DNA of 64,000 bases from Novosphingobium lindaniclasticum LE124 (lineage in GTDB: Bacteria > Pseudomonadota > Alphaproteobacteria > Sphingomonadales > Sphingomonadaceae), in NCBI RefSeq assembly GCF_000445125.1, contig NZ_ATHL01000046.1, positions 21,546 to 85,545 on the forward strand. Reading direction: 5' to 3'. The position numbers were made by a program, and so were the translations under genes. This document shows positions 34,823 to 43,301 of the stretch, in pieces; position 1 is the first letter of the stretch, and each line of letters starts with the position of its first letter. The notes under the pieces were generated by a model. The model did not search any database and was not told the origin of the DNA. It worked only from the letters and a program-made list of their open reading frames with translations.

Positions 34823-35380
34823 ATGAGGACAGGTATCGCCCGTCGAATGAGTCGCGCAGGTCGATCGATGGACTGGGGTTTCCCGCGCTGGCGCAGCTAC
34901 GGCAGCTCGCGCGAGGCCGCGCAAGTGCGCCTGTGCGATCGGCATGGCTGTACCGAGCCCGGCAACTGCCCCGCGCCCAAAAGCCCCAACAGCCCGGATC
35001 GCTGGTATTTCTGCCAGAAGCATGCGGCCGAATACAACGCCGGATGGGACTACTTTGCCGGGCTGGACGCGGAAGAAGCCGCGCGCCGGGAATCGGACGA
35101 GCAGACCCATAACGCGGGCTACAAGGAATCGGCGCACTACGGCTGGGCGACGTCCGGCGATGGCAGCCGCAGCCGCGACGAACTGCGTGCGCTCGAAGCG
35201 CTCGGCCTTGACCCGGACGCCGATTTCGACGCCGTTCGCAAGGCTTGGCGCACCAAGGCCAAGGAAGTGCACCCGGACGTGAAGCCGAACGATCCCGAAG
35301 CGGCCAAGGCCTTTCAGACCTATCAGTTGGCCTACGAAGTCCTGCGTGCGGCGGAAGATCGCCGCGAGTGGAAGGGCTAA
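34823..35380 (+). CDS. DnaJ-domain protein
   Basis: A 185-residue protein with a C-terminal J domain (LEALGLDPDADFDAVRKAWR, then KEVHPDVKPNDPEAAKAFQT with the HPD motif near residue 150), ending at the last J-domain helix. The N-terminal half has a possible zinc-binding segment (CDRHGCTEPGNCPAP and FCQKHAAEYNAGWDYF). J-domain co-chaperones stimulate DnaK; the partner is unknown. The start is uncertain among ATGs at 34823, 34847 and 34868 because none has a good ribosome site. It is monocistronic and convergent with infC. Confidence 0.85.
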   Translation: MRTGIARRMSRAGRSMDWGFPRWRSYGSSREAAQVRLCDRHGCTEPGNCPAPKSPNSPDRWYFCQKHAAEYNAGWDYFAGLDAEEAARRESDEQTHNAGYKESAHYGWATSGDGSRSRDELRALEALGLDPDADFDAVRKAWRTKAKEVHPDVKPNDPEAAKAFQTYQLAYEVLRAAEDRREWKG

Positions 35381-35429
35381 GCCAAGCGGTCGGGACGACG
35401 ATAACGCGAGCCGCTTCAGCCAAAACACA

Positions 35430-35455
35430 AAGGGCGCGCCTTGCGGCGCGCCCTT
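35430..35455. terminator. Bidirectional terminator between DnaJ-like gene and infC
   Basis: AAGGGCGCGCC (35430-35440), TTGC loop, GGCGCGCCCTT (35445-35455): a perfect 11-bp stem between convergent stops, preceded by an A-rich run on the plus strand. Confidence 0.8.
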
Positions 35456-35484
35456 CGCGTTTTGCCATATCCGACGTGCAGCCC

Positions 35485-36027
35485 TTACTTGGGCGAGAGC
35501 ACCATCAGCATCTGGCGGCCTTCCATGCGCGGGTAGGCTTCGACCTTCGCGATGTCGGCGACGTCTTCCTGCACGCGGCGCAGCAGGTTCATGCCGAGCT
35601 GCTGATGCGAAAGCTCACGGCCGCGGAAGCGCAGGGTGACTTTCACCTTGTCGCCATCGGTGATGAACCGCTGCACGTTGCGCATCTTCGTGTCATAGTC
35701 ATGATCGTCGATGTTCGGACGCATCTTGATCTCTTTGATCTCCTGCGTCTTCTGGGTCTTGCGCGCGGCATTGGCCTTTTTCTGAGCCTCATACCGGAAC
35801 TTGCCGACATCCAGGAACTTGCACACCGGCGGATCCGCGTTGGGCGAGACTTCAACCAGGTCGAGGCCGACCTCGGCCGCCTGCTCGATCGCCTGGCGCG
35901 TGTACATGACGCCGATGTTCTCGCCGTCCTGGTCGATCACGCGGACCTTGTCCGACTGGATCATGTTATTGTAGCGCGGTCCGCTCTTGACCGGTGGCGT
36001 CATCATACGCCGTGGTGGGGGTGCTAT
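35485..36027 (-). CDS. infC: Translation initiation factor IF-3, probable AUA start
   Basis: Binds the 30S subunit and checks start codon-anticodon pairing. A 180-residue form with [20 protein letters not shown], a central linker and [20 protein letters not shown], then [18 protein letters not shown]. The first ATG is at 36006, but it has no Shine-Dalgarno. An in-frame ATA at 36027-36025 has AGGAG (36039-36035) exactly seven bases upstream. The extension reads (M)APPPRRMM, like other sphingomonad IF-3 starts. Rare starts are the known basis of infC autoregulation. If wrong, the gene begins at 36006. Confidence 0.93.
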   Translation of the reverse strand: MAPPPRRMMTPPVKSGPRYNNMIQSDKVRVIDQDGENIGVMYTRQAIEQAAEVGLDLVEVSPNADPPVCKFLDVGKFRYEAQKKANAARKTQKTQEIKEIKMRPNIDDHDYDTKMRNVQRFITDGDKVKVTLRFRGRELSHQQLGMNLLRRVQEDVADIAKVEAYPRMEGRQMLMVLSPK

Positions 36028-36034
36028 AAGCGTT

Positions 36035-36039
36035 CTCCT
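36035..36039 (-). promoter_or_regulatory. Shine-Dalgarno deciding the infC start
   Basis: AGGAG on the minus strand, seven bases before the ATA codon at 36027-36025 and 28 bases before the first in-frame ATG, too far to serve that ATG. Confidence 0.7.
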
Positions 36040-36167
36040 GAATCGTTTCTGTCGCTAGGCGAGTGCGGGCGTCATTAATGCGAATCGCATCGACACGCAA
36101 AGCACGAATTGTGCAAATTCTACCGGACGCCCCGGCCATGGGAAATGGCCATGACGTCATATAGGTA

Positions 36168-36872
36168 TCAGGCCGCGGATCGCCAGAGGGGGTAACGGAG
36201 AAGTTGATCCTTCGCGGTGACGAGCGCGTTGATCTCTTCCGCCGGTTGCAGGGCCTTCAAAATCGCCGGATCGGCCGCGTCCATGCCGCCGGTGAGAGCG
36301 CCGAAAGCTGGAAGAATCAAACGGTTACCGCTGTGCACCACGCAAGGACGGGCGATCCTTCGGCCGCGCGCATGGACGATCAGGCGCGGGTGGAAGTGGC
36401 CGGAAAGCTCCGGCCCGGTCGTACCCGGCCTCGCTTCGTGGCGCAGGGCGATGCCGTTCACCGCGACCTCGTCCACGCGCGTGCCGCCCGCTTCGCTGCC
36501 GAGGTGAGGATCGTGATTGCCGGTGATCCACACCCAGTCGAGCGCGCGGGTGAGGGCGCCGAGCATGCCGGCGGCATGGGGATCGAGTCGCTGCGTTCCC
36601 TTGCTGTCGTGGAAGTTGTCGCCAAGCGCGAAAACTCTGCGTGCGCCGGTCTGCCGAACCGCCAGCGCGATCCGTTCCAGCGTTTCGCGGCTGTCGTAAG
36701 GCGGGAGCATCTGTCCGCCCCGGGCGAAGAAGCTGGCCTTTTCCAGGTGCAGGTCCGCCACCAGCAGCGCTTCTTCACGCGGCCAGTAAAGTGCGGCACC
36801 GCGTCCTGCTCCCGAACCAGGGGGCGGGGGCACCAGACGCAATTCCTGGGAAAGGAACGAAAAGGGAACCAT
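36168..36872 (-). CDS. pdeM: Ligase-associated DNA damage response endonuclease PdeM (COG1407)
   Basis: A 234-residue calcineurin-like metallophosphoesterase: VADLHLEKASFFARGGQMLPP (starts ~38, described in part), FALGDNFHD (~79-87), WITGNHDP (~113-120) and SGHFHPRL (~156-163). This small clade usually sits with an ATP-dependent ligase and helicase in a DNA-repair set. That partner set is not visible here; infC and hemF are the neighbours. It diverges from hemF across about 60 bases. Name by family, not proven. Confidence 0.82.
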   Translation of the reverse strand: MVPFSFLSQELRLVPPPPGSGAGRGAALYWPREEALLVADLHLEKASFFARGGQMLPPYDSRETLERIALAVRQTGARRVFALGDNFHDSKGTQRLDPHAAGMLGALTRALDWVWITGNHDPHLGSEAGGTRVDEVAVNGIALRHEARPGTTGPELSGHFHPRLIVHARGRRIARPCVVHSGNRLILPAFGALTGGMDAADPAILKALQPAEEINALVTAKDQLLRYPLWRSAA

Positions 36873-36931
36873 GTCTTTCCCTTGCCGCAGCCCGCCCGAT
36901 TTGGCAAGCGCCGGGCGGAAAAGGAAACCAA

Positions 36932-37831
36932 ATGACCGACCGGCCCGCTCAAGACTGGACTGCCCAAACCGCCCGCGCCCGCGCGTGGTTCGAGACGCTG
37001 CGCGACCGCATTTGCGCCGAGTTCGAGGCGATCGAACGGGAAGCGGGATCGTCGGCCGCTTTCGAATACAGTCCGTGGAAGCGGGCAGCGGTGGAAGGCG
37101 GCCGGGAAGGCGAGGCTGGCGGTGGCGGTGAGACTGGCGGCGGCACGCGGGGCCTGATGAAGGGCAAGGTCTTCGAAAAAGTGGGCGTGAACGTGTCCAC
37201 GGTCGTCGGCGAGCTGTCGAAGGATTTCGCAGGGACGATCAATGGCGCATCCGCCGAGCAGAACGCGTTCTCGGCCACAGGGATCAGCCTGGTTGCGCAC
37301 ATGGCCAATCCGCATGTCCCGGCCGTGCACATGAACACCCGGTTCCTGACCACGACCAAGGCCTGGTTCGGCGGCGGTGCAGATCTCAATCCCCCGATCC
37401 CGTATCAGGAGGATACCGAGGCGTTCCATGCCGAACTCAAGGCGGCCTGCGATGCCCACGGTGAGGGATATTACGATCGCTACAAGGCCTGGGCGGACGA
37501 CTATTTCTACATCCCCCATCGCAAGGTCCATCGCGGTGTCGGCGGGATCTTCTACGATCATCTGGAATGCGCCGATCCTGCCGGCTGGGAGGCAAACTTC
37601 GCCTTTACGCGCGCGGTGGGCGAGGGGTTCCTGGCCGTGTTCCCGCGCCTGGTGCGTCGTCGCATGGGAATGGCGTTCGGTGCCGAGGACAAGGCGGTCC
37701 AGCTCGAATGGCGCGGCCGTTACGCCGAGTTCAACCTCGTCTACGACCGAGGCACGCTGTTCGGCCTCAAGACCGGCGGCAATATCGACGCGATCCTGAT
37801 GAGCCTGCCGCCGGAAGCGACCTGGTCCTGA
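36932..37831 (+). CDS. hemF: Aerobic coproporphyrinogen III oxidase
   Basis: Oxygen-dependent oxidative decarboxylation of coproporphyrinogen III to protoporphyrinogen IX. A 299-residue protein with FAGTINGASAEQNAFSATG (~93-111), HMNTRFLTTTKAWFGGGADL (~129-148), YYDRYKAWADDYFYIPHRKV and the C-terminal EFNLVYDRGTLFGL. A Gly-rich insert (about 55-73, GEAGGGGETGGGT) is unusual. AAGGA is seven bases before the ATG. It has no visible operon partner. Confidence 0.97.
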   Translation: MTDRPAQDWTAQTARARAWFETLRDRICAEFEAIEREAGSSAAFEYSPWKRAAVEGGREGEAGGGGETGGGTRGLMKGKVFEKVGVNVSTVVGELSKDFAGTINGASAEQNAFSATGISLVAHMANPHVPAVHMNTRFLTTTKAWFGGGADLNPPIPYQEDTEAFHAELKAACDAHGEGYYDRYKAWADDYFYIPHRKVHRGVGGIFYDHLECADPAGWEANFAFTRAVGEGFLAVFPRLVRRRMGMAFGAEDKAVQLEWRGRYAEFNLVYDRGTLFGLKTGGNIDAILMSLPPEATWS

Positions 37832-37941
37832 GCAGGACCTTTGCCCGGGGAGCAAAGCTGCGCCGCCTGAAAGCGGTCTAATCGATCCTGGGGGGATCGC
37901 CTATCTTGCTAGCCGATTGCAAGATAGGAAGGATTTCTACC

Positions 37942-38727
37942 ATGGATCTCAAGCTCGCCGGAAAGACTGCGCTCGTCACCGGATCGACCGCCGGCATCGG
38001 ACTGGCCATCGCCGCCAAGCTTGCGGACGAGGGTGCCGAGGTGATCGTGACCGGCCGCAACCAGGCCAAGCTCGATGCCGCCGCAGAGCTGGTCGGCCGG
38101 CTCGGCAAGGTTCGCGCCGTGTTGGCCGACCCGGCCACCGAGGAAGGCGCCAAGGCTCTGATCGAGGCGGTTCCGCACGTCGACATTCTGGTCAACAACC
38201 TCGGCATCTACGAGGCGCGGCCCTTCGTCGAGATCACCGATGCGGAATGGCGCGATATCTTCGAGGTCAACGTCCTCAGCGGCATTCGCCTCTCGCGCCA
38301 CTACTTCTCGGGCATGCTGGAGCGCAACTGGGGGCGGGTGATCTTCATTTCCAGCGAGAGCGGTCTGATGACCCCCGGCGAGATGGTCCACTACGGCATG
38401 ACCAAGACCGCGCAACTCGCCGTGGCCCGGGGCATGGCGGATGCCACGCGCGGAACGCAGGTCACGGTAAACTCGGTCCTGCCCGGCCCCACCCGGTCGG
38501 AAGGCATCGTCGAGTTCATCCGTTCCGTCGTGGACAACAAGGATGCCTCCGAAGCCGAGCGCGAAGCGGAATTCTTCACCAAGCTGCGTCCGCTTTCGCT
38601 GATCCGCCGCCTGATCGAGGCGGACGAGGTGGCTTCCATGGTCGCCTTCGTGGCCAGCCCGCTGGCATCGGCCACCAATGGCGCGGCGCTGAGGGCGGAG
38701 GGCGGCATCCTGCCCACCATCGCCTGA
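37942..38727 (+). CDS. SDR-family NAD(P)-dependent oxidoreductase
   Basis: A 261-residue classical short-chain dehydrogenase: cofactor loop TGSTAGIG (~14-21), NNLGIYEA (~85-92), catalytic Ser in FISSESGL (~134-141) and YGMTKTA (Tyr ~151, Lys ~155). The residue after the second strand (TGRNQAK) favours NADP. The substrate cannot be inferred. AAGGA lies in the leader before ATG 37942. It is isolated, with a perfect 14-bp stem downstream at 38736-38768. Confidence 0.9.
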   Translation: MDLKLAGKTALVTGSTAGIGLAIAAKLADEGAEVIVTGRNQAKLDAAAELVGRLGKVRAVLADPATEEGAKALIEAVPHVDILVNNLGIYEARPFVEITDAEWRDIFEVNVLSGIRLSRHYFSGMLERNWGRVIFISSESGLMTPGEMVHYGMTKTAQLAVARGMADATRGTQVTVNSVLPGPTRSEGIVEFIRSVVDNKDASEAEREAEFFTKLRPLSLIRRLIEADEVASMVAFVASPLASATNGAALRAEGGILPTIA

Positions 38728-38735
38728 TCAGGAAG

Positions 38736-38768
38736 GGCGGGAGCCGGCCTTCACGGCCGGCTCCCGCC
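38736..38768. terminator. Bidirectional terminator between SDR and PilZ genes
   Basis: GGCGGGAGCCGGCC (38736-38749) and its perfect complement (38755-38768) around TTCAC. It lies between convergent stops at 38727 and 38773; no clear T run. Confidence 0.7.
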
Positions 38769-38772
38769 AGGG

Positions 38773-39210
38773 TCAGAGGCGGGCGACGACGGTCACCGGC
38801 ATCGGTGCCGTGAAGCTGGCATCCATCAGGTCGAGGAAGACCCGGTGGCGCCGCCGGTTCGCCGCGCCAAGCTTCTCCACGTCGAGCGTGGAGAACAATT
38901 CCACGCCGAATTCCCGGTCATCGGTCCAGCGCACTTCGGCAAGGTGTTCGACGTTCTCGGGCAGGCGGATGGCAACGATCTCGCCGGGCAGCGGCACGTC
39001 GCGGTGCAAGGCACCGCGCACCGAGACATTGCGGACGATGACGGCGTGTTCCGGCGTCCCCACCCGCAGCAGCCTGGCAGCGATCAGCGTGCGCTGACGC
39101 GGGGCACGTGGCTGAACGTGTCTCGGCGGCAGCAAGGATGCTTTCGCCAGTTCCGATTCGGTCGTTCCAAAGTGCGATATGTAGATCGTCGGGGGCATTT
39201 CGCGCGCCAT
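38773..39210 (-). CDS. PilZ-domain-like protein
   Basis: A 145-residue protein with a PilZ-like pattern: an Arg-rich N-terminal switch (RAPRQRTLIAARLL, ~34-47), then VRNVSVRGALHRD (~60-72) and a beta-barrel with EVRWTDDREFGVEL (~92-105). PilZ domains usually bind cyclic-di-GMP through RxxxR and D/NxSxxG; here R..RQR and NVSVRG fit these two elements. The target is unknown; the diguanylate cyclase at 43302 could supply the ligand. Monocistronic. Confidence 0.75.
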   Translation of the reverse strand: MAREMPPTIYISHFGTTESELAKASLLPPRHVQPRAPRQRTLIAARLLRVGTPEHAVIVRNVSVRGALHRDVPLPGEIVAIRLPENVEHLAEVRWTDDREFGVELFSTLDVEKLGAANRRRHRVFLDLMDASFTAPMPVTVVARL

Positions 39211-39466
39211 GCCGGACTCCTGAGCGCTTCACGTTCGGCGGGCGGCACCCGCTCTGTTCTGGATCCTATTCCAGCGCTGTTCCTCGCAGAGTTAGGGCCA
39301 GGCTTCGGGGACTTCCTGCACAAACGATTGCTTCCCTTGTTCCTGCTCATGTCGCGCAGCAAACCGGAAGATCAGGTGGTGCGTTTGCCACAGTTCCGTT
39401 GCATAATTTGCACCTTGCGACTCGGGCCTTGCCGCGTCGCGAAAAATCCTGACATGAAGTCCGGGA

Positions 39467-41563
39467 ATGCTGCGCCAATACGAACTTGTCGAACGCGTTA
39501 AGGAATACGCGCCCCAGGCCGACGAAGCCTTGCTCAACCGTGCCTACGTCTACACCGTGCAGAAGCACGGCTCGCAGAAGCGGGCCTCGGGAGATCCCTA
39601 CTTCAGCCACCCGGTCGAAGTGGCCGGTCTGATGACCGAGCTCAAGCTCGACCAGCAGACGATCATCACCGCGCTGCTCCATGACACGGTGGAAGACACG
39701 CTGGCGACGATCGACGAGATCGAGCGGCTGTTCGGGCCCGATGTCGCGCGGCTGGTGGACGGCGTCACCAAGCTCTCCAAGATCGAGGTGATGACCGAGA
39801 ACGAGCGCGCGGCGGAGAACCTGCGCAAGTTCCTGCTGGCCATGAGCGAGGACTTGCGGGTCCTGCTGGTGAAGCTGGCGGACCGTCTGCACAACATGCG
39901 AACCCTCCACTACATCAAGAAGGAGGACAAGCGCCGCCGCATCGCCCGCGAGACCATGGATATCTACGCTCCTCTCGCCGAGCGCGTGGGCATGTACGAG
40001 TATATGCGCGAGATGCAGATGCTCGCCTTCGAGCAGCTGGAACCGGAAGGCTACGCCACGATCACCGGCCGCCTCGCGCAGATCCGCAGCGAGGAAGGCG
40101 GGCAGGTCGATGCGATCGCGCTGTCCATCAAGCAGGCCCTGGCCGAGGCGGGGCTGAACGTCGAAGTTTCGGGGCGCGAAAAGCACCCCTATTCGATCTG
40201 GCGCAAGATGGCCGAACGCCATGTCACCTTCGAGCAGATCACCGACATCATGGCCTTCCGCGTCCTCACCGATGATGTCGAGGAATGCTACAAGGCCCTG
40301 GGCGTGCTGCACCAGACCTGGCAGATGATCCCGGGGCGCTTCAAGGACTACATCTCGACGCCCAAGTCCAACGGCTATCAGTCGCTGCACACGGCGCTGA
40401 TCTTCGAGCGCTCGATGCGCATGGAAGTGCAGATCCGCACGCGCGAGATGCACCGCACCAACGAGTTCGGCCTTGCCGCGCACTGGGCCTACAAGCAGGG
40501 CGGAGGCACCCGGCCCGACGGGCAGGTGGGCTGGCTGCGCGACCTGATCGAGATCGTGGACGCCAGCCACGATGCCGAGGAACTCCTCGAAAACACCAAG
40601 ATGGCGATCTACCAGGACCGCATCTTCGCCTTCACGCCCAAGGGCGCGCTGTTCCAGTTGCCCAAGGGATCGACGGCAGTGGACTTCGCCTATGCGGTCC
40701 ACACCAATCTCGGCAATGCGACCGTCGGCGCGAAGATCAACGGCCGCCACATGCCGCTGCGCACCCAGCTTGCCAACGGCGACGTGGTGGAGATCATCAA
40801 GAGCCCGACCTCCGAGCCGCAGCTTTCCTGGCTCGGCTTCGTCGTCACCGGCAAGGCGCGCGCTTCCATCCGCCGCGCGGTGCGTGCGAAGGAGCGGCAG
40901 GAAGTGGCCGAGATCGGCGCCAAGCTGCTCGACGAGATCGTCGGCCGCCTGCCCGGCCGGATCGGCAAGAAGGCGATCGACGGCGCCATCCAGCGCCTCG
41001 ACATGCGTGACGAGGAAGACCTGATGTTCGCCATCGGCTCCGCCCGTCTCACCGACCGTCAGGTCATGGAAGCGTTGGTGCCCGGCAGCACCGCCGAACT
41101 GCCCGATGAAGCCGAATGGGCCCTTACCGAACGAGCGATCTCGATTCGCGGCCTCACGCCCGGCGTGGGCTTCGAACTGGGGCAATGCTGCCATCCGGTT
41201 CCGGGAGACCGGATCGTCGGCATCAGGCGTCCCGATCACAAAGTGGAAGTCCATGCGATCGACTGCCTGACGTTGGCCAACGGCGCCGACGTGGACTGGC
41301 TCGACCTGTCATGGGGAGAGCGCACGACCGGCGCCGTCGGTCGCCTCAGCCTGGTGCTTTACAACCGGCCCGGCACGCTGGCCGAGGTGACGCAGATCCT
41401 CGCCTCCAACCGGGCGAACGTCACCAACCTGCAGATGGTCCACCGCGACGAGCCTTTCGGCACTTACGAGGCCGATCTGGAAGTGAGCGACCTGGCGCAC
41501 CTCACCCGCATCGTCAGCGCCCTGCGCGCCAGCGAGGCGGTGGCCGAAGCGTCCCGCATCTGA
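39467..41563 (+). CDS. rsh: Bifunctional (p)ppGpp synthetase/hydrolase
   Basis: A 698-residue RelA/SpoT homologue. HD hydrolase domain (FSHPVEVAGL, ALLHDTVEDT ~67-76, KLADRLHNMRTL), RelA-type synthetase domain (~230-350 including EKHPYSIWRKM and YISTPKSNGYQSLHT), TGS domain (AFTPKGALFQLPKGSTAVDF, ~386-405) and C-terminal ACT domain. The hydrolase motif HD is intact, so both activities are expected. Rsh is the sole long alarmone enzyme in most alphaproteobacteria and controls EcfG-linked stress. It ends in a terminator hairpin shared with the convergent DUF1905 gene. Confidence 0.97.
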   Translation: MLRQYELVERVKEYAPQADEALLNRAYVYTVQKHGSQKRASGDPYFSHPVEVAGLMTELKLDQQTIITALLHDTVEDTLATIDEIERLFGPDVARLVDGVTKLSKIEVMTENERAAENLRKFLLAMSEDLRVLLVKLADRLHNMRTLHYIKKEDKRRRIARETMDIYAPLAERVGMYEYMREMQMLAFEQLEPEGYATITGRLAQIRSEEGGQVDAIALSIKQALAEAGLNVEVSGREKHPYSIWRKMAERHVTFEQITDIMAFRVLTDDVEECYKALGVLHQTWQMIPGRFKDYISTPKSNGYQSLHTALIFERSMRMEVQIRTREMHRTNEFGLAAHWAYKQGGGTRPDGQVGWLRDLIEIVDASHDAEELLENTKMAIYQDRIFAFTPKGALFQLPKGSTAVDFAYAVHTNLGNATVGAKINGRHMPLRTQLANGDVVEIIKSPTSEPQLSWLGFVVTGKARASIRRAVRAKERQEVAEIGAKLLDEIVGRLPGRIGKKAIDGAIQRLDMRDEEDLMFAIGSARLTDRQVMEALVPGSTAELPDEAEWALTERAISIRGLTPGVGFELGQCCHPVPGDRIVGIRRPDHKVEVHAIDCLTLANGADVDWLDLSWGERTTGAVGRLSLVLYNRPGTLAEVTQILASNRANVTNLQMVHRDEPFGTYEADLEVSDLAHLTRIVSALRASEAVAEASRI

Positions 41564-41567
41564 TCCT

Positions 41568-41600
41568 GGTGGAAGTCAGTAATCCAGGCTGACTTCCACC
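41568..41600. terminator. Terminator hairpin overlapping the DUF1905 stop
   Basis: GGTGGAAGTCAG (41568-41579) and its perfect complement (41589-41600), nine-base loop. The right arm and loop are the last codons of the convergent DUF1905 gene, whose stop is at 41576. Confidence 0.7.
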
Positions 41601-41914
41601 GCATCCCCTTCCGCCAGCCCCTCCGCGCGGCGGACGGCGGCCTTTACCGGCAGCAGCCAGACCTGCTCCGCTGCCCCGTCATCGGACTTGCCGGGAAATA
41701 CCGAGGTCGCAAAGCTGGTGGCGCCGATCCGCGCCTTGACCTTCAGCGATCCGAAGCCGCGCGCGGTCCCTTCCAGCTTGCGCATCACCGCCGTGCCGGA
41801 GAGCGCCTCGCCCGCTGCCCCGTCGATGGTGACGAAATGCCAGGTTCCGCTGCCCGAACCGCCGGTCCAGCGCCAGAGGCGGCCGGTGTGATGGAGCTGT
41901 TCCAGCAACGTCAT
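41576..41914 (-). CDS. DUF1905-family protein
   Basis: A 112-residue beta-barrel domain protein: GTWHFVTIDG (~24-33), KVKARIGATSFATSVFPG (~58-75) and WLLPVKAAVRRAEGLAEGDA (~84-103). DUF1905 has no known activity; in other species it is fused to YdeI-like domains. Its ATG overlaps the stop of the upstream peptidylprolyl isomerase gene (ATGA), implying coupling. Its 3' end lies inside a terminator hairpin. Confidence 0.87.
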   Translation of the reverse strand: MTLLEQLHHTGRLWRWTGGSGSGTWHFVTIDGAAGEALSGTAVMRKLEGTARGFGSLKVKARIGATSFATSVFPGKSDDGAAEQVWLLPVKAAVRRAEGLAEGDAVEVSLDY

Positions 41915-42990
41915 CGCGAGGCCTCGCGGATCGGCACCGGCACGTTGCAGACATCAACGCCGCCGGCGGGGTGGATATAAAAGTCGTCCTTACGGTTGGC
42001 GCGCTTCTCCACGTAGGCCGAGAAGCTGCGGCTGTCGGTTGAGAGATATTCGTATTCCGGAAGGCCGGTCACTTCATTGCCCATGCGCACGGAGCGGATC
42101 GCCACGCGCTCCTGAGGCGTCCTGTAGAAGCCGATGTCCCCGCTGCCGCGCGGCAGGGCGGACAGGTTCTCGATCCCGGAGATCACCCGCCCGACGATCG
42201 CCACATTGCGATCGAGCTGACGCGGCGCATGGCCGATCACGGCGTAGAGTTCGGCGCCGGAGCCGGTGTCGGGCGAATTGTTCCGCCCGACGCCGACATA
42301 GCCGTAGCAGTGCACGGGCCAGGCATAGGCAGCGCGGTCAGCCGCAATCCTCTCCCGCTCCGGGAAAAGGCCGGGACTGCCGCTGGTTCGACCCATGGAG
42401 GAAGCGCTCTCGAGAGGGCCCATGGCCAGGGGCCAGCCATCGACGATCATCGTGCCCGCGTAGGGGTCGTTGCCTGCCGAAATCAATTTGGCGAAGCGTT
42501 TTTCTCCGCCCGCGAACGCCATGTTGGCCCGCATCCTGCCGAGATCGCCTTCCTTGTCGGCCAGCATCATCGTGCTCTCGATCGCGGAGACGTAGTCGGC
42601 TTCGCTAACGACGCTGAGCCCCTTGGGCAGCGGCTTGGCGTTCGCGGGGTTCTCCCCTTCGGGATCGCCCCATTGGACGACGTAGTTGTCCTGAACCCGC
42701 ACCACGGCAATCCCGTCATACCAGCGCGCGGCTACCAGCCTGCGGATATTCCCCACCCAGCCTTGCGAGAACGGCGCCGGGATCAACTGGATCACCACCC
42801 GCCGCAGCTTGCCCGCGGCATCGGGGGCAAGGTCCATCACCAGGAGATCGGAAGGCGCGATCCGCTTCCACGCACCGGCGGGCGCTGCCGCGACGATATC
42901 GTTCGGCGTGCGGGCCGAAGGGGGATCCTCGGCCAGGCCCGGTGCTGTCAGAACGGCGGAAACCGCGAGGGCGGAAAAGAATTTTTGCAT
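41911..42990 (-). CDS. Cyclophilin-type peptidylprolyl isomerase, exported
   Basis: A 359-residue PPIase with a signal peptide (MQKFFSALAVSAVLTAPGLA). The cyclophilin fold is recognisable from RRLVAARWYDGIAVVRVQDN and VVQWGDPEGENP, then YAWPVHCYGYVGVGRNNSPD, ELYAVIGHAPRQLDRNVAIVG and RVISGIENLSALPRGSGDIGF, with a long insert of about 80 residues (about 125-210) not usual in bacterial cyclophilins. Periplasmic foldase is likely. ATG 42990 is chosen because the signal peptide begins there. The downstream gene is coupled. Confidence 0.88.
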   Translation of the reverse strand: MQKFFSALAVSAVLTAPGLAEDPPSARTPNDIVAAAPAGAWKRIAPSDLLVMDLAPDAAGKLRRVVIQLIPAPFSQGWVGNIRRLVAARWYDGIAVVRVQDNYVVQWGDPEGENPANAKPLPKGLSVVSEADYVSAIESTMMLADKEGDLGRMRANMAFAGGEKRFAKLISAGNDPYAGTMIVDGWPLAMGPLESASSMGRTSGSPGLFPERERIAADRAAYAWPVHCYGYVGVGRNNSPDTGSGAELYAVIGHAPRQLDRNVAIVGRVISGIENLSALPRGSGDIGFYRTPQERVAIRSVRMGNEVTGLPEYEYLSTDSRSFSAYVEKRANRKDDFYIHPAGGVDVCNVPVPIREASR

Positions 42991-43068
42991 CAAGTGCGTG
43001 ATGGCATGCCGAGACGGCTTGCGGAACCCTTCAACGCAGGCTAGGGCGCCCGCCTTACCAGTGCATGC

Positions 43069-43159
43069 GGAGCGGTGGCCGAGTGGTCGAAGGCGCTCGC
43101 CTGGAAAGTGAGTATACGTCAAAAGCGTATCGAGGGTTCGAATCCCTCCCGCTCCGCCA
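43069..43159 (+). tRNA. tRNA-Ser (anticodon GGA)
   Basis: A 91-base class II tRNA with encoded CCA. The acceptor stem GGAGCGG pairs with CCGCTCC; the anticodon loop CTGGAAA gives GGA; a long variable arm has ATACG/CGTAT; the T arm is GAGGG-TTCGAAT-CCCTC. It reads UCC and UCU codons. Confidence 0.96.
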
Positions 43160-43301
43160 GCTGCTTGTCTCAGCGAAATCGTGACGATCGATGGTCGAGC
43201 CGGGGCGCGGCTTCGGATTGTCCCGGATCGGGGCTTCCTAAATTGACGGCAGCGTTCGTTCTTGGCTCGAAATCGACCGCCAGGACGGCTATCTGCCTCA
43301 T

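Noticed and set aside
39347..41254. Minus-strand open frame of about 635 codons
   Set aside because: Antisense to rsh; His/Asp/Leu-rich composition is the usual antisense shadow.
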